A stretch of 64,000 nucleotides of DNA. Origin: Tiliqua scincoides. Lineage: Eukaryota; Chordata; Lepidosauria; Squamata; Scincidae. The stretch spans positions 20,870,379 to 20,934,378 of the forward strand of contig NC_089830.1 of NCBI RefSeq assembly GCF_035046505.1. Reading direction: 5' to 3'. How positions within the stretch are numbered: the stretch's first letter is position 1; each line of letters starts with the position of its first letter. Below the pieces are notes generated by a model. It was given only the letters and a program-made list of their open reading frames with translations, had not been told where the DNA came from and did no database searches. A program made the position numbers and the translations under genes. This document shows positions 23,732-35,600 of this stretch, one piece after another.

Positions 23732-23881
23732 TCACTTGACTCGGATCTCTGCATATTCAGCCAGCTCTTCTGTCAGGGTATAGCTGTCCTTAGTGGAAAG
23801 CTTGGTGAAGTCTATATTGGCGTAGTCAATCCCCAGCTCCTTGTGTAAAAGCCGTTTCTCACAGCCTGGATGGCGCCCATA
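23732..23881 (-). CDS. MAG: MAG last exon: L-type tail with ITIM-like motif
   Basis: This exon encodes residues 577-625. The final KDSYTLTEELAEYAEIRVK is identical to the mammalian L-MAG C-terminus. The more variable first half, GIDYANIDF, contains I-D-Y-A-N-I, which fits the ITIM consensus (I/V/L/S)xYxx(I/V/L); human MAG at this place has LSYSHSDL by memory. The distal EYAEIRV is an ITIM-like YxxI shared with other siglecs. A G-run at about 23716-23727 lies just past the stop. Confidence 0.95.
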   Translation of the reverse strand, partial: YGRHPGCEKRLLHKELGIDYANIDFTKLSTKDSYTLTEELAEYAEIRVK

Positions 23882-25013
23882 CTGCAGGAGGAGGAGAAGG
23901 AGAGAGAAGGAGAGAGAATGGGGCCAGGTTAACACAGGCCCCATTGATCAGGCCTTTAACTGATGGAACTCACTGCTGCAGGAATTAAATTTTGAGATCT
24001 GCTTGTGGGATCATCTGAGTGGATTTCTTTCTTTTGGGGCTGGAAAACAGCGGATCAGTTAACGAACATCGGATCAGCTTTTAATATACTGGATCTGAAT
24101 GCTCTGATATTTTCACAGTTTTCTAATTACAAAGCTAAAAAACAACACATACGTACATATAATCATCACACACAAGCACCTTGGGGGAGGAGATTGCCAC
24201 AAGCACCAATGAGCATGCGCTATGATGCCATCACAATTGCAATTAAGAATGACCAAATCCATTTTGCAGTGACAAATGTACACATGGTCATTAGTGAAAC
24301 ACAAAGCCACATGTATGCGTCAATATTCTATAATTACTATGAATGTTGCAGAAAAAGGAGCCCACATGTTTGCTGTGTTGTTTTGATTTTGCTATTGTCA
24401 TTTTATTATTAAAAGCCAATATAAGGGTGGTATGTAAATTATCCCCTGCAAACAGGGCAAAGATGCACCTTTTAAGTGGCAGTCCTTTTATATTTAGCGG
24501 GGGAGGGGAGTTAGAAATCTTTCTTAAAGGTTTTGTGTCTCCCTTATCGGGGGTAGCTTACCTGATGGGGGGCATGTGGGAGGACCATGCACAATTCTGC
24601 CTGGCCAACCTCTGAGGCAGCGAGGTTCATCTGCTGCTATTGCTCACCACCGCTACCTGGCAATCCAGGTTCCATGAGCAAGGCCGGCCCATCCATGAGG
24701 CCAAATGAGGTGACTGACTCAGGCAGGAGATTGGGAGAAGACACACATGCCTCTACTGCTCCTCCCCTAGCCCACTGCTATCCTCTTCTCCACACTTTCT
24801 CTACCACTCTGTCCCTTCTTTTTCCAATTCAGGAAGTGGGAGAGGAAACAGCGGAAGTGACAGAGGTGGACGCCCCCAAATGCTACCTTAGGCTTACCAA
24901 TTTGAAGGAGAGAGCTGGTGTATGCAAGTCCTCCTTCACACTGTGACCTGTAACCCTAGTGGTAGCTCTAGAAGGACCACCTCTTGTACTGCCATTGGCT
25001 GGTTCCCAGGCAC

Positions 25014-25046
<33 letters not shown>

Positions 25047-28000
25047 TTAGGGGTGTGAGTGTGTGCAGCTGGCCCATTTATGTGTTTTCCAAATCCCAAC
25101 AATTTCAGCCACGTTTTCATGTGACACAGACACAAAACAAAGAGGAGGACACGTCACAACACTGCCCAGGAAGGGCACACAGAGACAGGGTCCCCACAAA
25201 TTTTCAACGTGATGTTATTGGGGAAAGCATCGTAGACACCAGGTCATTTGGGAATGTGTTCCTTTGACACAAGCAGGCCACTGAGGGTGTCACCCACCCC
25301 CACCCCAACGGGACACTATGAATGACTCCGGGGCCATCATTGCACATGTGCATGAGGTTAACGCAGGCTGAACAGTGGAAGGGAGCCATTTGCAAAACAA
25401 AGGCGCAGAAAGCCAAGGTAGGGTTTGCATTCATCTTAGGGAAATGCAGTATCACCTCCCTCCAAAGCAAAGCCGATTAATCTAAGCATCATATGCTAAA
25501 AATGGTCTCCGCCCAAACAGCGTCCTTTCACTTCCTTCACATCAGGAGCCACCAAACCGGATCTGGTGCTCCAAGAAAATACTTCCGGGTGCGGTGCAGG
25601 CGTGGCAAAGCCTTACTCTTCGGCACTGCGGCCTCCTATCTTTGCAGAAACTCACAGTGGTTTGCTTCCACCACACATGGCCCCAGAAGGCCCTTAGCCC
25701 TGATTTCCAGAGTAGGAGGGAGGAAGCAGCTGCCTGACACAAGTTTCTGCAAAGATTGGCTGCAAAGATGGGAGTCTGTGGTGTGGAACAGCAAGGCTTT
25801 GTCACTGCCGCGCTGTGCCCAGAAGGATTTTCTTGGAGTGCAAAGGGCCATGGTTTGAAGGCCCCTGCTTTAGAGGTTCTGGAGGCAAATGGTTGCTTTG
25901 TGCAGAACATGTACAGGCTCATTGGGCATGATGAGGGCACACAGCAGGTATGTGCAAGCTCTTGGTTTTACAGGCAGGTTGCCTCTGATTGCCAGATGCA
26001 GGGGAGGGCACCAGGACACAGGTTGTGTCTGTTGTCTTGCGAGCTCCCTGGGGCATTTGGTGGGCCACTGTGAGATCCAGGAAGCTGGACTAGATGGGCC
26101 TTTGGCCTGATCCAGCAGGGCTCTTCTTATGTTCTTAGAAACAAGCGCACAAGCAGGCTGCAGCCTGCCTGTGCACCTGCTTCTGTGCCCTCATTGTGCC
26201 GGTTGAGCATATATGTTCTGAACATACATGTTCGGTACAAAGACACCATTTGTCTCCAGAACTTCTAAAGCAGGGGCCTCTACACTCTGACCCACAAGCC
26301 GGATTAGGTCCGCTGGAATATTCCGAGCATGGCACAACGGTGATGATGCCTAACTTTCCGGTGCACAGTGACCGGTTTTTGCACCTATCGAAGAGCTTCA
26401 TGCTGGGGAGTCACTCTCTCCGAGCCAAGAATCCCAAAGGATCTCCTCTATGGAGAACTCGTGCAAGGAAAGCGCCCTACAGGTAGACCACAGCTGCAAT
26501 ACAAGGACATCTGCAAGAGGGATCTGAAGGCCTTAGGATTGGACCTCAACAGGTGGGAAACCCTGGCCTCTGAGCAGCCCGCTTGGAGGCAGGCTGTGCA
26601 ACATGGCCTTTCCCAGTTTGAAGAGACACTTGGCCAACAGACTGAGGCAAAGAGGCAAAGAAGGAAGGCCCACAGCCAGGGAGAAAGACCAGGGACAGAC
26701 TGCACTTGCTCCCAGTGTGGAAGGGATTGTCACTCCTGAATTGGCCTTTTCAGCCACACTAGATGCTGTGCCAGAACCACCTTTCAGAGTGCGATACCAT
26801 AGTCTCTCGAGACTGAAGGTTGCCAACAACAACTCTCTCCAAAAATTGGGGCCCAGAGCCATCTGGGGTGATTGGCACCAGAGGCAGCTCCCCCAACCTG
26901 AGGCTTTGCAATCACATGGCACAAAAACTGGTTGCTCCGTGCTGGAATGGTAAGGCTTCCCTACCACCATGCCACACCTGGGATGAACATTCCGGTGGAC
27001 CATGGGACGGAATTTGGAGGTCCCTGCTCTCAAGAAAAGAAAACCCCTAAAAGGTGCCCTGGATTTCCCAGACTCAGGGAAGCCGGGAGAGAGCACAGAA
27101 CATGAGAGTTCCCATTCCTGCAGTCCAGACACCACATCCCATGTACAGAAAAATGGGAAGACAATGCCACACATTGAAAGGGGAATTTCATACTTACCTG
27201 CCTGGGTCAGTGGCTCTCCAGGGAGCAGATCTCCTTGGACTATTAGAAAAGGAAGAGCAGTCACTAGTGACCCGAGTGGGAAAGGACACCTTTGGGGGGA
27301 ACTAGCCTCAGCCTGCCCTGCCGTAAGATAAGGGGAGATAGTGGTTTGGGGGCACCATTAAAGATCTGAGACACAGGGAACAGACTGCCACATGGATTCT
27401 CCTCCCCAGGTACCAAGATGTCTCGGGTTGCTCCTGACCCTTCTGAGGAGCAATTGCTAAAGGGGTTTCATGGGAAGACCCTTCCAAAAAGGGGTGACTT
27501 CCACCTGTTGGGACCAATTGACATTTTGAACCTCCTCTCCCAGAACTGTCTTCATCACCTGGTCACATCAGGAGCCAAGAGCAAAGATCCCTGATTTCTA
27601 GATGACTTTTATGTCCTGTCCTCTATCATGGAACAGAATGTGTCACATATGAGATTCCCAGGTGGTCATCCATCCAGATACTCAGGATCTGACCAGCCTG
27701 AGTAGGTCAGACCTGAGTAGGGCAGTAGGTCAGTTGCACCAGCCTGACCAGGCTCAGGCTTGGTGCAACCAGAGGTGTAACTAATGGCCCTGGCACCCAG
27801 GGCAGTGACATCATGACATCACATGACATTGTGACGTAACTTCCAGGTTCGTCCAGCGAAGGAGTCATGATGTGACTGCTGCTCCCGTTCCTTCTTCTGT
27901 GGGGGCTTCCCCTGGAAGGACACCCCTTTTAAGTGGGAGCATCCACAGGAGAAGGAATGGGGGGGGGGCGACAGCCGCATTGCAAGGCTGCTGCCGCCAC

Positions 28001-31000
28001 CTCCTTCTCCTGAGAACCCAGAAGTCACGGCAGAGGAGGTGATAGCAGAGAAAAATAATTGTGTGTCCCCTGGCGTAGCACCTGGAACCCTTGATTTTGC
28101 TCCTCCTCTCCCCAGACTTACTGGAATACTCCCTAGACTTATGGGAATCCACATTAGTGGAAGGGGTCTTCAGGACTGTCTGGATCCCCCCTGAAGTGGC
28201 ACACCTCCTTGCTGGACAGGAGGGTGTACATGCCCATGCTAGTATGCACCCCCGCCCACACACACACATCCCACATCAAGGAGAGTGACAGGACCACTGC
28301 ATCCTGGACGACTGCGTCCTTTTCAAATGCATCTCAGTATTGGACATTTGCGCCTGTTCTTTTTGCATCCCATTCACTTGTTTCCCGATATATGTATATT
28401 TATATTCGGTGTACTTTTTTCAAATGAAAAGGTAGGGCTAGGATTAGGGCTGGGATATGAGGCTTAGCATATATAACATGGGATTTGTTGCCCTGTTACA
28501 GTTTGTTGGTTGCCCAGTTACAGTGGGGTGCAAATAACTGGGACCAAAAACAAAAAACAACAACAAAAAAAACACCAGACGTGAATGTCCAGGGACACCA
28601 ACACCCGGGATGCATTTAACTGGGACACTGTTACCCTGCACATGCCTGATCTTGTGTGATCTTGGAAGCTAAGCAGGGTCAGGCCTGGTTAGTACTTGGA
28701 TGGGAGACCGCCTGGGAATACTGGGTGCTGTAGGCTTATACCATAGTCTTTCGAGACTGAAGGTTGCCAACCATCTCCCTATACTGAACACTATCTCCCG
28801 ATCTTGTCTGATCTCTGAAGATAAGCAGGGTCAGGCCTGGTTAGTACTTGGATGGGAGACCGCCTGGGAATACTGGGTGCTGTAGGCTTATACCATAGTC
28901 TTTCGAGACTGAAGGTTGCCAACCATCTCCCTATACTGAACACTGTCTCCCGATCTCGTCTGATCTTAGAAGCTAAGCAGGGTCAGGCCTGGTTAGTACT
29001 TGGATGGGAGACCGCCTGGGAATACTGGGTGCTGTAGGCTTATACCATAGTCTTTCGAGACTGAAGGTTGCCAACCATCTCCCTATACTGAACACTATCT
29101 CCCGATCTTGTCTGATCTCTGAAGATAAGCAGGGTCAGGCCTGGTTAGTACTTGGATGGGAGACCGCCCGGGAATACCAGGTGCTGTAGGCTTATACCAT
29201 AGTCTTTTGAGACTGAAGGTTGCCAACCATAGTTGTCCAGGATGGAAATACCCTAATGCCATCAAGGAGACATGCCACTTCTTCCTGTGTGGTCCACAAA
29301 CTCAGCTAGTGGGGAAAGCTGGAGTTCAAAGGTGGCAGCTGACAAATTGGCTGCTTTTCTGACTTCTGCTTAAAGGTGCACACAGCTCCTAGACCCTGCC
29401 TTCACTCCCTGTTTAAGTTGCAATCTTATCCATGCTTTCCTGGGAGTAAGCCCCATTGACTATAATGGGACTAAATTCTGAGTAGGCATGCATAGTATTG
29501 GGTTTTTTGTCTTTTCGCTCAGATGGGGATAAGGCCCCCCCCCCCCCATAATTTGGGTAATTAACCTGGAAGTGATGAGAGCGGCTCAGACCTTTGTGCA
29601 CCTGAAGCCCGCATAGGCACAATTGCAGGGCTGGGGTCTGCTTGAATTAAAACATACAGTTTGAACTGACCCGTTGAATTTCTGCCTATCCTGCACTGCC
29701 CTCCCCCTTCAGTACCTCTGATTTCTCCAGATTGCCAGGAGTTCTGAAGTCTCCACTGTAGGCGACGGGAGGGTTCTCTGTTTGCATGAAGCTCGAACTT
29801 TCGTTCATGTTTTTCCTGGGCACGAAGAAAAGACAAGAAGAACGCTTAATGGGGCATCTTGGCCTCATGGCTGACTTGCATCTCCACTACTTGCACTGAG
29901 CTTAATTTAATTAGCCAGAGATCCCCAGGCCTTATCTATGATCACATTTATCACAAGAAGTTTCTGATCTGCAGTCAGGGTAGGTCAGTAATAGGTAAAC
30001 CAATCCATTATGGAATGGAGAGCTTACAGAGTGGCAATATGGAAAATCATGCATTCAAGACCTGATCACCATGGGGCAATCTCCAACCAGGGCTAATGAT
30101 CAAAACTTGCTACTGTTGACAGATCCTTCATTGCTTTCTGTTCGCAAATATTTCTGGAATAAACACATCCCTGGAGCTGGTGACAGCAAATAACATTCAA
30201 AGTTGTTTTACTGCCATCATTCAGTGGCTGCAATAGGATGAAAATAATTTTAAATTCAGTGACTTGTGCTTAAAATTGGATTGTGATGTGGGCAGGGGAT
30301 GACCAGATATCCTAGCTGCAAAAGAGGACAAGGCACCCCAAAACGTAGGACGTAGGTCAGAGGTTGCAAAGTTTGCCCACAGGTATTCCAAGACAGGCAA
30401 GCAAAGCAGATGGAGACTTCTCTGGGATTTGTAATGTGCTCAGGAGTTTGGTGGTGTGCTACCTGGTGTGCTCCCTGGGGCATTTGGTGGGCTGCTGTGA
30501 GATACAGGGAAGCTGGACTAGATGGGCCTATGGCCTGATCCAGTGGGGCTGTTCTTATGTTCTTATGTGGAGGGTAAGGCTGGGAACAGCAGGAGTCCAG
30601 TCCCAGACCCAGAGGCCACATCAGGAAGCGATCTCCTTTGATTTTGGCCCTGGATTTCCTACAGCAAGGGTAGGGTAAAACAAGGGGAGACCAGCAAGGA
30701 GAGACCAGAGACTCACTTTTTTCTCGTCTGGCTGACATAACACACCACAGCAATAAGGATGGCAAAAGCAACCACTGCTCCCACGGGGCCCACTTTTGCC
30801 CACATCAGACTGTCTGGAAAAGAAAAAGACACATTCAGGACTGGCAACAAGACATTCCCATGACTCTGTTCCAGTCATGGTACTGGGCTTGGTGTCCCCA
30901 GTGGTATCACTGGAAAAGTGCAGGTGGTGCAGGACACACCAGGTGGCTGACACTAATACCGGCCAAATTTTTTTTTTTAATCTTGGTATTTTTTTTAATA

Positions 31001-32645
31001 ATGCCATTGTGTTGTATATCAATCGATGCGTAATTTTATGCAGAATGTAACGAAACAAACCGTGTTGAAATATCTCTATTCTATCAAAAATTATAGCCAA
31101 AAAACTAGCAGGGTGGGGCAATGGTGCATCACCATGCCCGCCACCTGGGTGTGAATGGGAAGAGGTCCACTGCACAGGAGAAGATCCATCATGGCCTCCG
31201 ACACCGGGTGACAGAAACCCTAGTGACGCCACTGAGCGTCACTCGGGCTGCGCTCTTTTTTTAACCTAGAAAAAACAAGGAAGTGACATTTCCAATGTGC
31301 TGCTCCCATGCTCCCAACGCAGTTATTTTACAAACAGCAAAATGGCACCCCCTCACTGAAATCTATTGTGTGGAGGTCGCTGTGTTGTAAACATACTTTG
31401 CATGCGCTATGGAGGTTGTCATGTTTCTGACACAGAACGAATGGGGGAAGCTGTCAGAAACATAGCAGCCTCCATAGTGCAGAGTGGAAATGATGTCAGC
31501 AATGGTGGTGGTCACCTTTTCTAGCTCCGAGCTTGCTTAGGGAAATTGCTAGGCATGCTAGAACCTAAAAAAAAGAAGTGACATGAGCCGTCTGGAAGCT
31601 CAGGAAAACCCAGCTTTCTAGCGCTAGAAACTAAAAAAAGAACATGGCCCCAGTGAGCCAATGGTTTTACCCCTTGGCCCCACCCTTTTGGGTGTCACTC
31701 TACCCCAACCTCTCGTGAGAATGGGGCTTGGCTTTTCAGACCAGTTGCCCACAATAGCACCTCTGGATTGGCCAACTTGCCATGGCGCTCCCAGGCCAGT
31801 TGCCTGTCAGGGCGCCTGCGGTCAACTCCTCCAGCAGTGTCACCCAGTGCGGTCCACGCACCCTGCACCTGGGAAGTGATGCTCTCTTCACAGCAGGGGG
31901 AAAGTGGAGGAAGCCAGAATGGCAGTAAGTTTTGTATGCGCAAGGACACTTCTAGCTCAATCCACCTGTAGCTTGGACTGCCTGTTGGCACCAAATCCCA
32001 GCCACAATGTTTCTTTGCAATATTGCTTATTGCCAGGTGAGCTGCTTTGAGCAGCCAACTGCTTTTTCATGAGAAAATGTAAAAAAAAGTGGTCAGCCAC
32101 TTAGAGTGGTTCACTCAGAGTGCCTGCGGGAAGGGGGGGGGGCAGGAGAACCCCTCAGGGCATGGTACCCAGGGCCCTGTACCCCCTGGCCCCCCCTTAG
32201 CTATGCCATTGGGGAAAGGAGAGCAGAACAAATCTGTAGGGGCAATGACAAAGAAGAGGGTCAGAGCGCAAGTTCAAGGAGCTCCACAAGTCATAAATGG
32301 TCCTATGATCCATCTCATTGTAGGAACAATATTGTAAGAATAGGGTGGACCCTCACTGGAGTGGTGGAACTGTAGCTGTTGGTTCTTGGCACCATAGAGG
32401 TTCCTAGCTGCACAGACAATGTAGAGCTGGGAGTCCACCTCCCCACGCAGGGTCAGAATGCTGGTGATGACGTAGCCATTTTTCTGCGAGTACACAAATT
32501 CCCGGTCGGTCTCGTTCACCGTCACATTGCGCGTGGGCAGCTCAAAGGTGATCACGGCCTCCGGGTTCGATTTGGCCACGCAGATGCACTGCACGGTGTC
32601 CCTGGCGGCCGTGCACTTGGATTCCGGAAGAATGAGGGGAGGAAC

Positions 32646-32697
<52 letters not shown>

Positions 32698-35600
32698 TGA
32701 AACTGTGGGCCAGGAGTAGTCACAAAGTAAGAGCACGCATGTTCTCAGTGGACATCGCCACAGCTGTCGATGATGAATGTCACAGGAAAGCAATACTGGG
32801 GTTGTGGTGGATAGCTCTGTGAAAATGTGGACCCAGTACGTGGCTGCAGCAACGAAGGCAATTTCTATGCTGGGGTAATTAAGGAGGTGTATGTCCTGAT
32901 TTTAGAAATGGGCTACGTCAGAGTTCCAGATGTAAGGGACGGCACCAGGATGCAGGTCTCTTGTTGTCTTGTGCGCTCCCTGGGGCATCTGGTGGGCCAC
33001 TGAGAGATACAGGAAGCTGGACTAGATGGGCCTATGGTCTGATCCAGCGGGGCTCTTCTTATGTTCTTACGAGGTGCTTGAGAATAAAACTGCTAATGAT
33101 GTATTATTATCCTATATAAATCTACAGTGCGGCTCCACTTGGAATACTGTGTACTTCTCTGGTTGCCCTATTTCAAGAAGGATATTGTAGATCTAGGAAA
33201 ACAGCAGACTGGAGCACCTTCCTTATAGCACAAGGCTAAACATTTGCATTTTTGAATGTAAATTAAAACTGCAAATTTAATGCAGTTTTTTTTTTAAATT
33301 AAAACTGATTGACAGGAAATTTGGATGCCCAACAAAGGCACTTGTTCACACAGAGCGTAGTTAGTCTGCGGCATTCATGGCCACTAGCTGGATGGCTCTG
33401 AAAAGTGACTGGAAGCGTTCACGGCTGACAGATGTAGAGATGGTTACTAGCCATGGCGGTCACGTGCTACCTCCAGGCTTGGCAACAGTATGGATTTTAT
33501 TTATCAAAGAAGTTTATATCCTGCCTTTCCTTTGGCAAGGCAAGCGCCCAAGACAGCTTACAAGTTGCATAAAAAACAAGAGCCAGGATGCCGTAGCGGT
33601 TCGGGAGTTGGAGTCAGACCTGGAAGATCCAGGTTCAAATCCCCACTCAGCCATGAAGTTTCTTGGGTGACCTTGAACCAGTCAGTCTCAACCGCACCTA
33701 CCCCACAGGGTTGTTGTGAGAAGGGGAGGAACTACGTATGCCACCCTGAGCTCCTTGGAGGAAGGGCAGTTAAAAATTTAGCTGAAGGTCGGCACTCACA
33801 CTCAACAGTGAGGTTGAAGGCAGTGCTGCTCACTCCAAACTGGTTCTCGGCCGTGCACCAGTATTCTCCATCGTCCTCGTGTGTCACTGATGCAAACTCC
33901 AGAGCCACCTGATTCTGGTAGACCCCCATGGTCACAGCTTTCTTGTCCTTCAAGATGGTTATGGTGGGCTCAGGGTTGCTCTGCGAGCTGCACAGAACGG
34001 TCAGGGGCTCGCCCTCGATCGCCACCACCGATACGTTGACGACGGGCTTCCAGGGGGCATCTGCAGGGGGAAAACCAAGAAGGGCGTGCATCTTCTTCCA
34101 AATGGCCACCCATAGGCTATCCTCAGAAGGTCCCCATCTGTGAGGTGCTGCGGGGGGGGGGGGATGCATGGGATAATGAGGTCTCCAACCAGATCTCTAT
34201 GCAATCATCCCCTGGAGCTTTCTGCCCCATACCACCCATTCTGTGACCTTTCAGTAAAATATCTTTGAATAAAACACAAATGCTGGGTGGATGAGCTGAC
34301 CCATTGGAGTCAGCTGATGCATTTCCCCCAGGCCTTATAAAACCCATGACTCCAAGTGGTCTGAGCAGAGTAACCATATAGACTCCTTCACTGCAAACTT
34401 TATTTTGGACAAATTATTTGGTACTGAGGTTGCCTATGTTTTTCAGCTAGAAACTAGCAGGAAGTGACGTCTCTAGCATGCTTCTATTTCGATTCACTTA
34501 CAAACAATAAAATGGTGTTGACTCATAGACAAATCATGAGAACTCCAATGCATGGAGGCCATCATGTTATGACCATAATGCATGGAGGCCACCATGTGCC
34601 CTCCAGTAGAACTCAAATGCATGGAGGCCACCATATGCCTTCCAGTAGAACTCAAATGCATGGGAGCCACCATGTGCCCTCCAGTAGAACTCAAATGCAT
34701 GAGGGCCACCATGTGCCTTCCAGTAGAACTCCAATGCATGCGGGCCACCAAGCACCCTCCAGTAGAACTCAAATGCATGGGGGCCACCATGTGCCCTCCA
34801 GTAGAACTCAAATGCATGGGGGCCACCATGTGCCTTCCAGTAGAACTCCAATGCATGGGGGCCACCAAGCGTCCTCCAATAGAACTCAAATGCATGAGGG
34901 CCACCATGTGCCTTCCAGTAGAACTCCAATGCATGCGGGCCACCAAGCACCCTCCAGTAGAACTCAAATGCATGGGGGCCACCATGTGCCCTCCAGTAGA
35001 ACTCAAATGCATGAGGGCCACCATGTGCCTTCCAGTAGAACTCCAATGCATGCGGGCCACCAAGCACCCTCCAGTAGAACTCAAATGCATGGGGGCCACC
35101 ATGTGCCCTCCAGTAGAACTCAAATGCATGGGGGCCACCATGTGCCTTCCAGTAGAACTCAAATGCATGGGAGCCACCATGTGCCTTCCAGTAGAACTCA
35201 AATGCATGGGAGCCACCATATGCCCTCCAGTAGAACTCAAATGCATGGAGGCCTCCATGCTGCTTCCTGTAGAACTCAAATGCATGGAAGCCTCCATGCT
35301 GCTTCCTGTAGAACTCAAATGCATGGAGGCTGCTATGTTTAATAGCTTCAGGCTCGAAGGAAAGATTTCTAGAATGGCAAGGGTGTTATATCTTGAAAAA
35401 CATAAGCAATTTGTGCGTCCCATAAGGAGATCTAGCACTACTAGTGCTGCTAGCTGAAAAACAAACACAGCCCTGAGTCTCAGCATAACACCAACTGCAT
35501 CTTTTGGCCTTTGCACTTTTGCTTTGAGAGTGTGTTGGCCCCTCTGCCCCTAGCCAAAGTAACGCTGTCCATTTTTTCCTTGAAAACTAGATAACAGTGG

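Larger units (their letters stand above)
24000..29715. other. MAG intron before the last exon
   Basis: This 5.8-kb intron is repeat-rich. It holds a hAT element at 25543-25867, a CR1 tail at 25985-26136, a hAT element split by a LINE at 26271-27026, the 5S-SINE tetramer at 28630-29229, and a palindromic repeat at 29414-29512. The stretch 27050-28630 has no gene and no clear element ends; 27780-27850 is GACATCA-rich and 28290-28640 has repeated TGGGAC and GCATTT words of unknown origin. Confidence 0.6.

Noticed and set aside
26533-27264. A 243-codon minus-strand open frame
   Set aside because: It is antisense to the LINE fragment and hAT arm and has no recognisable domain.
28630-29229. A functional 5S rRNA gene cluster
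   Set aside because: The units lack the true 5S start, carry substitutions, and end in a LINE-like tail instead of a T-run terminator, so they are SINE-derived.
34543-35335. A CRISPR-like array because of regular repeats
   Set aside because: The repeats are contiguous with no spacers, and this is vertebrate DNA.
34494-35516. A 340-codon frame on the minus strand and 290-codon frames on the plus strand
   Set aside because: They are products of the 39-bp minisatellite, whose unit length keeps frames open. There is no homology, and opposing frames are equally long.
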